Shown here piece by piece: positions 33,742-45,375 of a stretch of DNA of 64,000 nucleotides. The DNA is from Sebastes aleutianus (Eukaryota > Chordata > Actinopteri > Perciformes > Sebastidae): positions 13,487,861 to 13,551,860 of the forward strand of contig CAKAKS010000066.1 in the NCBI GenBank assembly GCA_916700875.1, written 5' to 3'. The position numbers and the translations under genes are program-made. The stretch's first letter is position 1, and each line of letters begins with the position of its first letter. The notes under the pieces were generated by a model. That model saw only the letters and a program-made list of their open reading frames with translations. It had not been told where the DNA came from and did not search any database.

Positions 33742-36700
33742 ATGCCTTTCCTCCATGGGTTTCGTAGGATCATATATGAGTATCAGCCGCTGGTTGATGC
33801 TGTCATGTGTGTTCTTGGACTGGAGGAAGGAGACCGCAGTCACGAGGACAGGTACAGCTAAAAAACACAATCTTGTTTTTATTGCTAGTTGTGTGCAGAT
33901 TTAATTCCAGTATGTTTTTTACCATTGAGTCACTGTTTTGTAAGCTTTTTTTTTGTAACGGTTGGAGTAAGATTTAATTTTTGACAGCAACAACTTAACT
34001 AACTTTATCTCATGTCTGATTCATAACTGGAAAACGTAGTTCTGTCTTAAAGGGACTGTTTGTAAGAATCAGAAATGCTTGTTAGCAGCGACACCTGTGG
34101 CCGTTAAGTCAACGAAAGTCAGCGTCGGGCTCGCTTGTGCTCGCTCTACATAGACATGAACGAGCATCGCTCAAAACAGTGAGGCGACACACGTCAGCTA
34201 AAACCACAATATCACTCTATATTTCAGCTGCTTGGCAGTAATGTTAGCTGACCAGACGAAGGTCTCTCTATGAATCACTGCTGATCCTAGTGTTGGCTTT
34301 TCCTGCCTCAGCCTCCCGACCGCGGTCAGAAGGAACAGGGGAGACACCAGAGTTTTGGTCGGAGACGATAACGTTTCTCGCTGCGGAGCCCCGTCACTTC
34401 ACAAGACACGGGAAACCTCTGTTGGTCTGGAGGAGCTGCAGCATTTATTTCTGCACAAACGTCCACTGTACATTCACTAGATATTCTCAGAGCTAAACTA
34501 ACTCTTCTGCAGTGTGTAGTGTGCGCGCATGCACGTGAGAGTGGAGCGAGCTGAGTGAAGGCAGAAAGCAGGCAGAGGAGCTCTAGGAGTACAGCAGAGA
34601 CTCCGGCCCTGGAGACCAAAGCTACGGTCTCCCCCGCGTCCTCCGACTGCGGCCAACACTGTTTAGCAAGGTGGGCTTCACTAGATATAACTTTGCGGTT
34701 TTGGTGCTTCCGTGTAGTTTGTGTTGGAGTCTGAGTCTGAACAGCGTAGCCACACACGAGCGCACATGGGACACCGACCCAGATTGATTTATACATGTGA
34801 AAAGTTACAAACAGTCCTTTTTAAGTTTTGACAACAACGAAACTAACTTTTCCTCACGTCTGATTCATAACTGGAAAACATAGTTTCTGTTTTAATGTTC
34901 AGTTGTGTGTAGCAGTTTTGTTGTACTCCAGCTATAGTATCATCACCACAGTTTTGACTACTTTCTGCTCTTGTGTTCCAGAGTCAGGAGCCCCGAGGAC
35001 GAGTCTGGTCTCTGTGACTCTCTAGCGGAGCTCCTGGAGCGGGAGTCCCAGTCAGAAGTGTTTTCAGAAGGCATCAGCTACTCTCTGTTTAAGATGGCAG
35101 AGGGGGGACTGATGTTCGCCGCTGTAGTCCTTCTACGCTATGGAGCTGATATCAACTTTGAAGGTTTGTGAGTAGGCTGTAAATACATTGTACAAGCTTT
35201 TAGTAAAATAACAAAGCACTTAAAAAAGTCTAATATTGTAATAATATTGTTTACTCTATTGTACTCAATCCTGCTTGTCCTACAGTACACCATGCATAAT
35301 GCAGCATTTCTGCTACTAAGGCCCTTTTAAGACCCGGCATTGACATGCATCCTCAGTTATCGGATCACAAGAACGGCATTAGAATGCATCTCCACATACG
35401 TCTCGAGTGACCACTCACTTCACCGCTCTATATGCAAATAAACACGTAGTAAACACATGGCTAATACAGCAGATGTTTTGACGTAATAATTAAGGAATCA
35501 GTAGCAATAATATCCTACATATTTGTGAATTCAGATACATTTTATTAACATAAAAATAGAAGGTAATTGGACCGGTGGACCCCGGGGACCTCCGGTTCTA
35601 CAGGGGCTTGTTTGTAAATTCAAACATTATTGTTTATTATTTAAAACAAAATACTATTTTGTCCTCTTGGCAAATGAAGTGCAATACTATCTCTGGAAAT
35701 GGGTTTTATTTGGTCACACTTCCCCTATACCTAGGATTTGTTTCTGTGACAGGAGGTGTATAATTTCTCAGTAATAAACCTCGATTTAACAAGTTAAGGG
35801 TCAATCACACTTTGGAGGTGATTACAAATTTAAAAACTTTAAACCTGTAATTAGTTTTTTATTCCAAAGGGAAATATACTTTTGCTGTGTTGCCTAGTGA
35901 CTAGCCTTCTACAGAGGCTTCCATCTTGCTCCAGTTTTAATGGGTGATAGTGAGTCTCTGCTACATGCACAACAAGTTGTCATGCGAATTCATAAAGAAT
36001 ATTTAATGACAGATTGTACTTGAGAGGACCTGCCATTTTTTACTTTTCACACAAGGAACTGCATATTGCAAATTGAGCAAGTTGTCGTCCATATACACTT
36101 GAGAGAACAAGTCTCCCTTTAGCAAATTGCAGTGGAAAGAGTGCCGTGTCTTGTGGCTGTGATGAAACCTGCCAGGGCTCAGCCAGACTCTGCTGTGGTG
36201 ACCTCTGGTGGTTGTAAAAATGTCTTTCCCCTGGGACATAATTAGGGGGATCCTGGCAGAGGCTGCCTCATTCATCTTTTACATTTCTTGAGTGCCTCTT
36301 TCCACAAAGTTAACACTGACAAATTCTCCCACATAGCATGCAAAAATGTTAAAGTTTCTCTATTCTTTTTCAAGTATTTGTCATCTTTTGCCTTCATGTT
36401 TAAGAATAGCTTGTGCCAGCTATCAGACAGGCGCTGTGCTGAAGCATGAGCATATATAGTTATGATAGTTACTAGTCTCTTAATTGGCACTTAATAATCT
36501 GGACACTGATCGTAATTTATACGTAAAAGAGATGCATGCAGTAAGTAACAATCGGTTCCCGTGCCACTGAGAAAAAAAACACAGTCGGGTACAGGTGCAG
36601 TTCTGTTACATGTAAAACTGAGAATTAACTAGTTTATAATCTGCTTTTATACTGGATTGCTGCCAGCTACAGGGGGTGAGAGAGCCTAACACACAACAGC

Positions 36701-39700
36701 TTGAGAAAACATCACCAGTTTGTCAACACATATGCTGCATTTGGAGCACTTGGTAAATATAGGAAACACAAGCACATGTAGAGAGCACCCTTTAACAAAA
36801 TCCCTTCCAACATATGCATTGGTTTGGGGCCAGCATTATACAGTAGGTTGTGTAGCTTTGCCCAGACACATTCAAAGAAAATGAAGTATTGTCAGAAGTC
36901 CTCATTTGTGTGATTTTATATTTCAGACTCAATTTGTTTTATGTGTTTCCTCTCTCCAGACCCAGTGTCTTACTACAATCCTCTACATATAGCAATTTTG
37001 AGGAACAAGCCAAACATGGTGAGGCTGCTGGTCGGGTACGGAGCAAACGTTGAAAAGAGAGACAGGGTGAGGCAACTGTCGAGCTCGGATTCATGTCCTG
37101 TCTTGTTCTCATTGCATACCCTCTGTTTTCTTAACATGTTATGTAAATATTTAGGGCTGTCAATCGATTAAAATATTTAATCGCGATTAATGCCATGAGT
37201 GTCCATAGTTAATCGTGATTAAGCACAAATTAATCACACATTTCTTATCTGTTCAAAATGTACCTTAAAGAGAGATTTGTCAAGTATTTAATACTCTTAT
37301 CAACATGGGAGTAGGCAAATATGCTTGCTTTATACAAATGTATATATATATATTTATTATTGGAAATCAATTAACAACACAAAACAATGACAGATATTGT
37401 CCAGAAACCCTATAAGCAGCCCTATAAATAATATTAATATTTCTTGGTAGATCCATGAGAGCAGTCCTTTGGATCTCGCCAGCGAGGAGTCGGAGAGGCT
37501 CCCCTGCCTGCTCGCCCTGCTGGACCTGGGTGCTGAAGTGAATGCAAGGGATAAACACGGTAAATTTACATTGCCCGGCCTAATTCAAATATGTTAATTC
37601 TGCCGCTCATTCGTTCGTTCTGAAAACTGATTGCTTTGGTCTCGTCTCCAAAGGAAAATCACCTCTGCTCCACGCCTTGGCAAGCAGCGATGGACTCACC
37701 GTGCACAACACAGGGAACATCCAGCTTCTTCTTCAGAGAGGTACTGACTGTAAAACACCCTTCATCTTCACTTTGCCTTCTTGTCCACTTTCAAATCGCG
37801 GTCAAACCACTACATTCAGGAACTTGTGTAAGTATGCATACCTGTATGCATTTTGAGATCAAAGTAAACTGTCAGCGGTCGTCAGGCTAAAATATGCACA
37901 TAGAGTTCTTTAACGCAAGTGAAAATGGAGCAGAACCAATCCTGTGATCCATGCATGAAGCGTCTGACTGACAAGATGTTTAACTGCAGGACGGTGAGGA
38001 CTCAAAATATATCTTTTACGTCTTCACAGTATAATGGTATCATCAATCTCCTCAGTATACTCATAGTTTCATGTACAGTGTTACTACAGGGGGGCCTCCT
38101 GTTTGACCTCATGGTCTTGTCTTTTTTAGGTATTTACAACCAGTAAAAAACAGATTTCTTTTCTTTTTTTTTCAAAGCCAGATCTTTTATGGGGGATTTT
38201 CTCAAAAGTCTTTTCATTCAACCACTGTTGAGACATATTTCCAGTTCTTCAAGTCTCTTGGCTGTGACCATCCCAAACATAACCGCCTACTGTACATTAA
38301 AAGGCAACAGCAAAGCAGCTTCTCACAACAGCCACAAAGAGCCGGTTCATCATACACATGCATCTTTCTGTCAATAATATCAGGAAACCAATGGAAGATA
38401 TCGTTGTAAAGTATTTAACAAAAAAGATGAGTACGCGTACCGTCATCTGTCAAAGAGGTCAAATCATTTATTTTGATTTAGTTATGAATGGGTGTGAATG
38501 TACGGACAGTGACCGTGAATGGTTGTCTGTCTCTATGTGTCAGGATCTAAACAATTACTCAGTTGTCGAAAGAGTCATTGGGTGTTTCTCAAAGTCAAGG
38601 AAGGATCCTTCAACGACTGAATTTCAAGGATGCAACGTCATCGAATCTCGCCGAAGGACTTCCAATGTCGAGGATCCTTCGAATTCTACCGAGGACTGAG
38701 TCCTTCATTCAGAGGATTTTCAAGGATGCATGTGTGTGTCCTCTGCGCTCCTAAAACTAAAACTTTTATTTATTTCACCTCAGCAGTCCGCACAAAATAA
38801 TAGCACAAAGAGGTCGGCAACGGCAGAGAGAGAGCGTGGTAAAGCCAGAATATTTTCACATGAAACTCTGTGAATGAAGGGTTTATCTAGACCAAACCAT
38901 AGTTGGTGATTGTTGGAACAGTGGAAAGACTATGCTAGCCAAGGTGGTTTTGTTGTTGTTGAGTTTTATTTTGTTTCTGTCGAGTTTGAATGAAGTGTGT
39001 TTTACAATCGCCGAGGGGAAATTGCTGTGTTTTTCACTGGAGTCTGTTGATTTTGAGAAGAGTATATTAATTGTATGTTTTGTACGTTAATAAATTATAA
39101 TAACAGTGGAAACCGCTGCTAGTGATCACATCTGTCCGGGTCGAATTGATCACTATAAGCGGATGATTATTATAACCGAATCTTTGTTGATGTGCATCAT
39201 TTCTCATGCAGATTACCATCTAATTGACATTTGTATATTCATTACATGAATACAAAGTAATGAAACGGGCCGCTTCGCTATGTAATGGCTCGCTGCCAAT
39301 TTTTCTGCCTTTTCCCCTCATTAAGTGTGAGGCGTTGCCATTTTTGGCCGGCTCTGCGGCGCAAGCGTGCATGCATAACGGTGCCCCTTTCTCCAGTAGC
39401 AGCATGGAGGGAGACGGGCGCCGGTCTGCATGTGTGCCGCAGAGCCGGTTGAGGATCTGGAAAAAGTTTCACTTTGGGGGCAATACGTGACGCATTCGTT
39501 TTTCAAGACTTTCCTTTTTCCTGTTATATCAGTGTGCACACAGCACAGGTATCCAACTGGAAAGCAGACATTCCACGAGTCGAAGTATCAAGGGAGCAAA
39601 GTAACAAAACAAAAAAAATATTCAACTGACGTTAGTCTAACAGTTCTAAAATGTTTTTCCATATGTTGTCATGTATGAAAAGACCCAAAATGAACACTGT

Positions 39701-40639
39701 AAGCGGACTACTTATTACTATAAGCAAATTATTAACAGCGTTTGTATCGGAATGATTCTGTCCCAAGCTTTTTGATCACTATAAGCGGTTTCCACTGTAG
39801 TTGTCCAAATCCCTGTTGATTTTATTATTATTTTTTAATACACATGCGCGTAACCGTAGTTAGCTATTTCAAATTTGATCACAAATGTGGTTCTGAGTGC
39901 TGCTTCCTTCACTACAGGTGCCGACGTTAATGCTGCTACTGTAGACGGTGAAACAGTTGAATCCTCCTTGGTGTTTCTGGTTAAGGAGGCTCTGGAGGCC
40001 AACGCGGAGGACGCTGCTGAGATCGGTAACTTCTGCTTAAGAACCACACGGCTGCTGCTGGCTCACGGCGTGGACCCCAGCTGCTGTCTGAATGAAGACG
40101 GCGAGCCCTCCCTGACGCAGACGAGCCTGGAGCACTTTGACCTGCTCTTCCCTCTGGCTGTGCTCTTAATCCAGAGCGGAGCCTCTTTGGTTTGCTCCTA
40201 TCACGGCGACTCCTGTTGGTCGGGTTACAGCCTCCTTTTCCAGCGGCTCCAAACGGCCCTGCAGCAGTGCCCCGATCAAAGTCACGCCTCGGAGCTTCTG
40301 GAGCAAGCTGAGGTGTTGCTCGACTTGGCGAGGGTGGACGACCCCGGGCTGCATCTGCCTCTCAGGCTGGAGCTCCCCGTGCCCGGTCGGGACCCTCACC
40401 CTTACGCTCAGGCTCTGGCAGACCTGCACGACCGCGTAGTAGAGCAGGAAACGAGCCCTCCTGCTCTGCGATGCCTTTGTAGGGCATTCATAAGGAGCCA
40501 CCTCCAGCCTTGGCCCATGGAAGACCGAGTCAAAGCCTTGCCATTACCAGACAGACTGAAAGACTTCATTCTTCCTGAGCGCACGTATACACCAAAGCCC
40601 GGCTGGGAGTGCTTTAAGCCCCAACAGAGCCAGGGCTGA
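33742..40639 (+). CDS. asb6: asb6, ankyrin repeat and SOCS box protein 6, six coding exons
   Basis: Coding exons are 33742-33851, 34982-35163, 36960-37066, 37451-37559, 37654-37740 and 39918-40639. All junctions are GT-AG, and together they give 1317 nt: 438 residues plus TGA (human ASB6 is about 421). ASB6 is the substrate-recognition subunit of an elongin B/C-cullin-5 ubiquitin ligase. The N-terminus MPFLHGFRRIIYEYQPLVDA is diagnostic. Ankyrin repeats cover about residues 68-97, 102-131, 136-167 and 170-204; a further LLLAHG repeat lies in the last exon. Residues 378-417 form the SOCS box, with an elongin-binding ALRCLCRAFIR segment and a cullin-5-type LPLP motif at 406-409. The start is fixed by that conserved N-terminus. 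Transposons occupy introns 1, 3 and 5. The human gene is in 9q34.11 near IER5L. I am very sure of identity and nearly as sure of the exon edges. Confidence 0.96.
34047..34824. mobile_element. TTAA-target MITE, family E, in asb6 intron 1 (778 bp)
   Basis: The ends are TTAAAGGGACTGTTTGTAA and TTACAAACAGTCCTTTTTAA, near-perfect inverted repeats with TTAA on each side. The interior is relatively CpG-rich (for example GTCAGCGTCGGGCTCGC and GACCGCGGTCAG) and folds partly on itself: the TTTTGGTCGGAG-type and AGGAGCTGCAGC-type segments have inverted partners. A 156-codon minus-strand frame (34326-34796) lies wholly inside it and has no recognised homology. It occupies about two thirds of the intron. 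Confidence 0.85.
35164..36959 (+). other. asb6 intron 2, no further feature seen
   Basis: The donor is GAAG|GTTTGTGAG and the acceptor CTCTCCAG|ACC. The 90-codon minus-strand frame (36003-36275) and smaller ones show no recognisable domain. I saw no transposon ends. Confidence 0.7.
37152..37424 (+). mobile_element. hAT-type MITE, family B, in asb6 intron 3 (273 bp)
   Basis: It starts TAGGGCTGTCAATCGATTAA and ends GCAGCCCTA. It is flanked by TAAATATT (37144-37151) and TAAATAAT (37425-37432), an 8-bp target duplication with one change. Compared with 19768-20407 it lacks a long internal segment. Its right end is only 26 bp from the first base of exon 4 (37451), so the element or its edge probably supplies sequence close to the branch point. 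It makes up most of this 384-bp intron. Confidence 0.9.
38560..38720. repeat. worn repeat with AAGGATCCTTC-type palindromes in asb6 intron 5
   Basis: The stretch has several related words: CAAGGAAGGATCCTTC, TTTCAAGGATGCAACGTC, GCCGAAGGACTTCC, CGAGGATCCTTCG and TTTTCAAGGATGCATG. They lie in partly palindromic order. It looks like an old transposon end region, but I could not find both termini. No coding content. Confidence 0.4.
39104..39797. mobile_element. Tigger/pogo-like non-autonomous element in asb6 intron 5 (694 bp)
   Basis: The left end is CAGTGGAAACCGCTGCTAG and the right end TATAAGCGGTTTCCACTG. They are inverted repeats that match at about 23 of 26 bases, with TA beside the right end and TAA beside the left. 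CAGTGG-type ends at TA sites are usual for pogo/Tigger-class Tc1-mariner elements; this class call is an inference. The core is CpG-rich (for example GGAGACGGGCGCCGG) and carries short frames on both strands, none resembling a transposase. It ends 120 bp before exon 6. Confidence 0.7.
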
Positions 40640-40720
40640 CGATAGAAACTACTGACCAGTGTGTTTTACCCAAAAATCTAAGTTAAAATTGAAAGACTGA
40701 ACAGGCCTGTAATAATTTGT

Positions 40721-40726
40721 ATTAAA
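40721..40726 (+). other. candidate asb6 polyadenylation signal ATTAAA
   Basis: This ATTAAA lies 82 bp after the asb6 stop codon, followed by a T-rich stretch (GCCTTTTCACC). A family C MITE begins 117 bp further on. No AATAAA is closer. Confidence 0.5.
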
Positions 40727-40842
40727 CGTCTGAGCCTTTTCACCATAAATTAACCTAAACCTAACAAACCATTGAGGCCTTTGTTGAATTCTTGTTGTGT
40801 GTTGTCTGTGCCAAATTAGAGACAAATGTGTGTATGTTTACT

Positions 40843-41377
40843 TTAAAGGGATAGTTTGGGTGTTTATGAGGCACGTATCCATAGTCAGTGTTTTACCTAC
40901 AGTAGATGACGGTCGGAATGCCCCCAGTTTGCAGAAGCAGACCGGAGTTACCGCATGGAAGTAAAGCAATGTACTGCTGTGGACGGGGCCGGCAGTAAAA
41001 CATATTTTTTATTTTATTTTATTTTTAAATAATCAACATCAGCTTAAGTGTACGCTATATTTAGAATATTTTCGCCGTTGTGACAAGGGATGACAAAAAC
41101 AGTATAGATACATTTCACTTTCAGTTCAGAAAATATTCTAAATATAGCGTACACTTAAACTGATATTGTCTTTTTTTAGGTGAGCCTTTCTTTTAGGAGG
41201 CTAAAATAAGTTTTGCTGCCAGCTCCGTCCACAGCAGTACATTGCTTTACTTCCATGTGGCAACTCTGTTTCTCCAAACTGTGTGCGTGCTGACCGTCAT
41301 GTACTGTAGGTAATACACCGACTGTGGATACGTACCTCATACAACCCCACTTCAAAACACCCAAACTATCCTTTTAA
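40843..41377. mobile_element. TTAA-target foldback MITE, family C copy 2 (535 bp)
   Basis: It is bounded by TTAA, starting TTAAAGGGATAGTTTGGGTG and ending AACACCCAAACTATCCTTTTAA. Both arms carry the CCACAGCAGTACATTGCTTT and AAGTGTACGCTATATTTAG blocks in opposite orientation. It is shorter than the copies at 10371-11151 and 55570-56420 and lies about 200 bp after the asb6 stop. Confidence 0.85.
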
Positions 41378-42385
41378 GACAAGTTATATCCCTACAAATT
41401 AGCCTTATGAATTGTAACTGTAACTTCACTGTTGAGATTAAACTGCTGCTGTACAGTTGAGTGAGTCATATCAATGTTTAAAGGGAGTTGCATTACAAAA
41501 TAAGAGCCACCAGATGGCAGTGTTGCTCTTGCAAATCCGAAGCAGCTCAGATGTCAGGGTCAAATATTTAGTTATTCACAGTGCAGCCTATTTAAGTTGT
41601 TCCAGCGCAGTAGGCTCCATCTATATTTCATCTCCTCAACATGATGGTGGTGGTGGTGTATTGTGGAATTTGTGCGTCTTCTCGCTTAACATGAAGGTGG
41701 ACCGATTAAACAGACATGTGTCCTGATTATGTAGCCTAATTATATCCAGTAATATCCTTATTTTATGTTTGTCAACATGTTCCAGCTTGTAACTGACCAG
41801 GCAGTGGCACTGCAGCGCTGAATGTGACTCTCAGACTCTACTGGCTACCTGTTTATAGGGGGAATAATTGCTTCTATATTTACCTCGTGGTTGTGTGCGT
41901 ATACACCAAACATCAGTTGAGTGAATGCTAGAATAAAGAAGCGGGAATATAATGCTACAACGCGGCAGGACGCCTGTAGATGTTGTAGCTGCAGTGGCTG
42001 CTGGCGTGGAAAGTTTTACCAAGCATTCTTAATGCTTATGTTTAAAATTCAGATGAATTTAAGGCCCCCACTGCTCCTTTTTTTTTTTTTTTTTTTTTTA
42101 GCTCCCCCACATTTCCAAAACCCATCCCGTCTTTGATAATAAACAAACAGTGCCTAAAAAGAAACATGCTATGGTTTGTACAGGAACACCATAGGGTACA
42201 TATGTGCTTGCGTCCATGTGTGTGTGTGTGTGTGTGTGTATGTGTGTGACGAGCAAACTAAATAGGACATTGTGTTACACAACTAACCCCTTCCTGACAT
42301 TGCTGAAGCTGGAGTGGCTCCAAGGCTTGCAAGCGCTCCAGCTCCTCTTGGTTATCTAGGTCACAGCCTCTGAGGAGAAGAGCCT

Positions 42386-42417
<32 letters not shown>

Positions 42418-43099
42418 CTGCATGACACACGCTTCACTCTCCTGTCTGTCTCAATCTCTTGACAAAACCTCAACACTGGCCCTGGTCGAATGAGGGAGAG
42501 AGAGAGAGGGAGAGAGGGAGGGGGGGGAGGTAGGGAAGGGGGAGCGAGGGGGTTTTGCAGGAGGCAGAAAAAAAAGTTACAGACATGGCATATGTGAAGT
42601 GGTTGTGGGAGCGCTCGTGGAGGACGCATGGAAATGGAAATGGCAACGTTGGATTACATTTATACAATACACTAGCTGTAGGAACATAATCCACCCAACC
42701 AACAATCACAAAGCTGGAAGAAAAAATAAAAAAACAGCCTTCTTCCGTAGAGTCCAATCCCTGCTTGTGGAAGGTGATAGAATAGAGATAGTGGGGGAGG
42801 GCTAAGGCAGTTCTCTCCATCCAGCATTTATTGGAAAACAGTGCGAGTGAAGCTCGGTACTGAAATTAGTTATTGATCTATTCTCTCCCTGAAGCCCATG
42901 GGTCTTTCCCACCACACCTGCTCATTCTCTCATAGCCCTTTTCTTTCACTGCAGCCCATTGTATCTCTCAACCGCTTGCTTTCCAGCTCCTGCACGTTTT
43001 TTGCCGGTGTTGTAGATCTTTTATTTTCTTCCAATCATTTTGTCATAGGGAGCAGTCATTCCAAAATAAGATCCCGATAATAATGTGACATCTACTCGA
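41378..43099. other. non-coding stretch with CAG run and purine-rich tract
   Basis: It holds a run of about 22 T (42078-42100), a GT run (42220-42240), ten CAG units (42386-42415) and a GA/GGGA-rich tract (42490-42552). On the minus strand the CAG run reads as polyalanine in a 123-codon frame with a plausible-looking continuation (EALLLRGCDLDNQEELERL). There is no start, splice or homologue support for a gene. Confidence 0.5.
42386..42415. repeat. CAG trinucleotide run, ten units
   Basis: Ten uninterrupted CAG units. No supported gene overlaps it. Confidence 0.95.
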
Positions 43100-45375
43100 A
43101 AGTTTGATATTTACAAACTAAAAACACTTTGGTTGACAAAATAACACTTTAAAATGCTTTATAGTCAACAAAGTGTATACAATAATTACAAAATGGACCT
43201 TCGGCATGTTGAAAGAAAACCTTATATAACATGTTTGGTATGTTCCCCTCTTAATTTGAAATTCTTTATTTCAGTTAGTTATTATTTCTTGATCTATTTT
43301 CCCAATTCCTCTTGGTCTTAACCAGTCCCCTTCTCTCTTTTCTTTAGGTAATCTATTTACCATGAAGTATTTTTCATTACGAGTTCTTCTAGTCAGACTA
43401 AGAGAGGTTCATGTCATACTTTAAAAAAGTAAAATGCCACACAATGGCATTTAGCACCACATAGAGTAGATGTTTTGAGGGATAAACCCACAAAAAAGTC
43501 ATTTTATTGATATCAATTCATAAAAGAAAGAAGCACTAGGCTCTTTGGTGAGATACAATTGAACTACTGCACTGCAGCCATGAGCATTAAACCTGGAGAG
43601 TTAAATCCATTTTTTGTTTTATGCTTTTGGAAAATAGCTTTAATTTGAAATTTGCTGGAATTTACACACTAAACTTAATCTGTTTTGGTTGGAAACTCAA
43701 TACTTTGGTTGACGAAATAACACTTTTAAATGCTTTATAGTCAGCAAAGTATACACAATAATTCCAAAAATGGATCTTCAGCATGTTGAAATGAAAACCT
43801 TATATAACCTGCTTGGTATGTTCTTCTCTTAATTTGAAAATCTCTCTTCCAATTAGTTATTTCTTTAGGTAATCTATTTTCCATGAAGTATGTGTTGTTT
43901 TTCATTCCCAATTCTTCTTGGTCTTGACCGGTCCCTGACATCGTATCAACTTCAGCAGCACAGACTATGAAAGGTTCATGTAATACTTTAGAAAAAGTAA
44001 AATGCAGTACAAGGACATTTAGTACCACATAGTAGAGTAGATGTTTTGAAGGATAAACCCACAAAAAAACTCATTTTATTGATATCAATTCATAAAAAGA
44101 AAGAAGTAATAGGCACTTTAGCGTGATACAATTGAACTACTGCAATGCAGCCATGAGCATTAAACCTGAGTCAATCCATTTTTTATTTTATACTTTTGGA
44201 AAATAGCTTTACTTTGAAATTCGCTGGAATTTACAAACTAAAAGTGAATGTCTTTTGGAGGGAAACTCAAGACTTTGGTTGACAAAATAACACTTTTAAA
44301 TGCTTTATAATCAACAAAGTATACACAATAATTCCAAAAATGGATCTTCAGCATGTTGAATTGAAAACCTTATATAACCTACTTGGTATGTTCTTCTCTT
44401 AATTTGAAAATCTTTCTTTCAATTAGTTATTTTTTTAGGTAATCTATTTTCCATGAAACATGTGTTGTTTTTCATTCCCAATTCTACTTGGTCTTGACCG
44501 GTCCCTGACACCATCATCATCTTCAGCAGCACAGACTATGAAAGGTTCATGCCGTACTTTAGAAAAAGTAAAATGCAGTACAAGGACATTTAGTACCACA
44601 TAGTAGAGTAGATGTTTTGAAGGATAAACCCACAAAAAAGTAATTTTAATGATATCAATTCATAAAAGAAAGAAGCACTAGCCTCTTTAGCGAGATACAA
44701 TTGAACCACTGCAATATAGCCATGAGCATAAAACCTGGAGAGTCGATCCATTTTTTATTTTATGCTTTTGGAAAATAGCTTTAATTTGAAATTTGCTGGA
44801 ATTTACAAACTTAACTTAATCTGTTTTGGTTGGAAACTCAATACTTTGGTTGACGAAATAACACTTTTAAATGCTTTATAGTCAGCAAAGTATACACAAT
44901 AATTCCAAAAATTGATCTTCAGCATGTTGAAATGAAAACTTTATATAACCTACTTGGTATGTTCTTCTCTTAATTTGAAAATCTCTCTTCCAATTAGTTA
45001 TTTCTTTAGGTAATCTATTTTCCATGAAGTATGTGTTGTTTTTCATTCCCAATTCTTTTTGGTCTTGACCGGTCCTTGACACCGTATCAACTTCAGCAGC
45101 ACAGACTATGAAAGCTTCATGCCATACTTATACAATAAAATGCAGTACAAGGACATTTAGTACCACATAGTAGAGTAGATGTTTTGACAGATAAACCCAC
45201 AAAAAAACTCCTTTTATTTATATCAATTCATAAAAGAAAGAAGCACTAGGCTCTTTTGTGAGATAAAAATTAACTACTGCAATGCAGCCATGAGCATAAA
45301 ACCTGGAGAGTGAATCCATTTTTTATTTTATGCATTTGGACAATAGCAGCTTTAATTTGAAATTCACTCAAATAA
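43100..45375. repeat. tandem array of four ~571-bp units
   Basis: The landmark GCATGTTGAA occurs at 43204, 43781, 44351 and 44922, giving periods of 577, 570 and 571 bp. Other landmarks recur in order: ACTTTGGTTGAC, AATGCTTTATAGTCA, TAGTACCACATAGTAGAGTA, TGATATCAATTCATAAAA and ATTTTATGCTTTTGGAAAATA. Unit 1 is the most diverged; units 2-4 are close to each other. Minus-strand frames of 107, 63 and 66 codons occur in units 2, 3 and 4 and share MKNNTYFMENRLPKEITNW in at least two units. I regard the array as satellite-like, with coding status doubtful. Confidence 0.9.

Noticed and set aside
34326..34796. 156-codon minus-strand frame in asb6 intron 1
   Set aside because: It lies wholly inside a TTAA-target MITE, has no recognised homology and owes its length to the element's high GC content.
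37919..38699. Open frames in asb6 intron 5 (75 and 113 codons) as extra exons
   Set aside because: Exon 5 joins exon 6 in phase with the family's sequence uninterrupted. These frames have no matching residues in ASB6 and overlap worn repeats.
39875..39917. Start of asb6 exon 6 at the upstream ATG at 39875
   Set aside because: A CACTACAG acceptor ends at 39917, and joining to exon 5 restores the RGADVNA ankyrin sequence. The upstream part is intron.
42258..42629. Minus-strand frame with a polyalanine run as a gene
   Set aside because: The run comes from a CAG repeat and the upstream half from GA-rich simple sequence. No start, splice sites or homologue support it, although the segment after the run looks somewhat coding-like.
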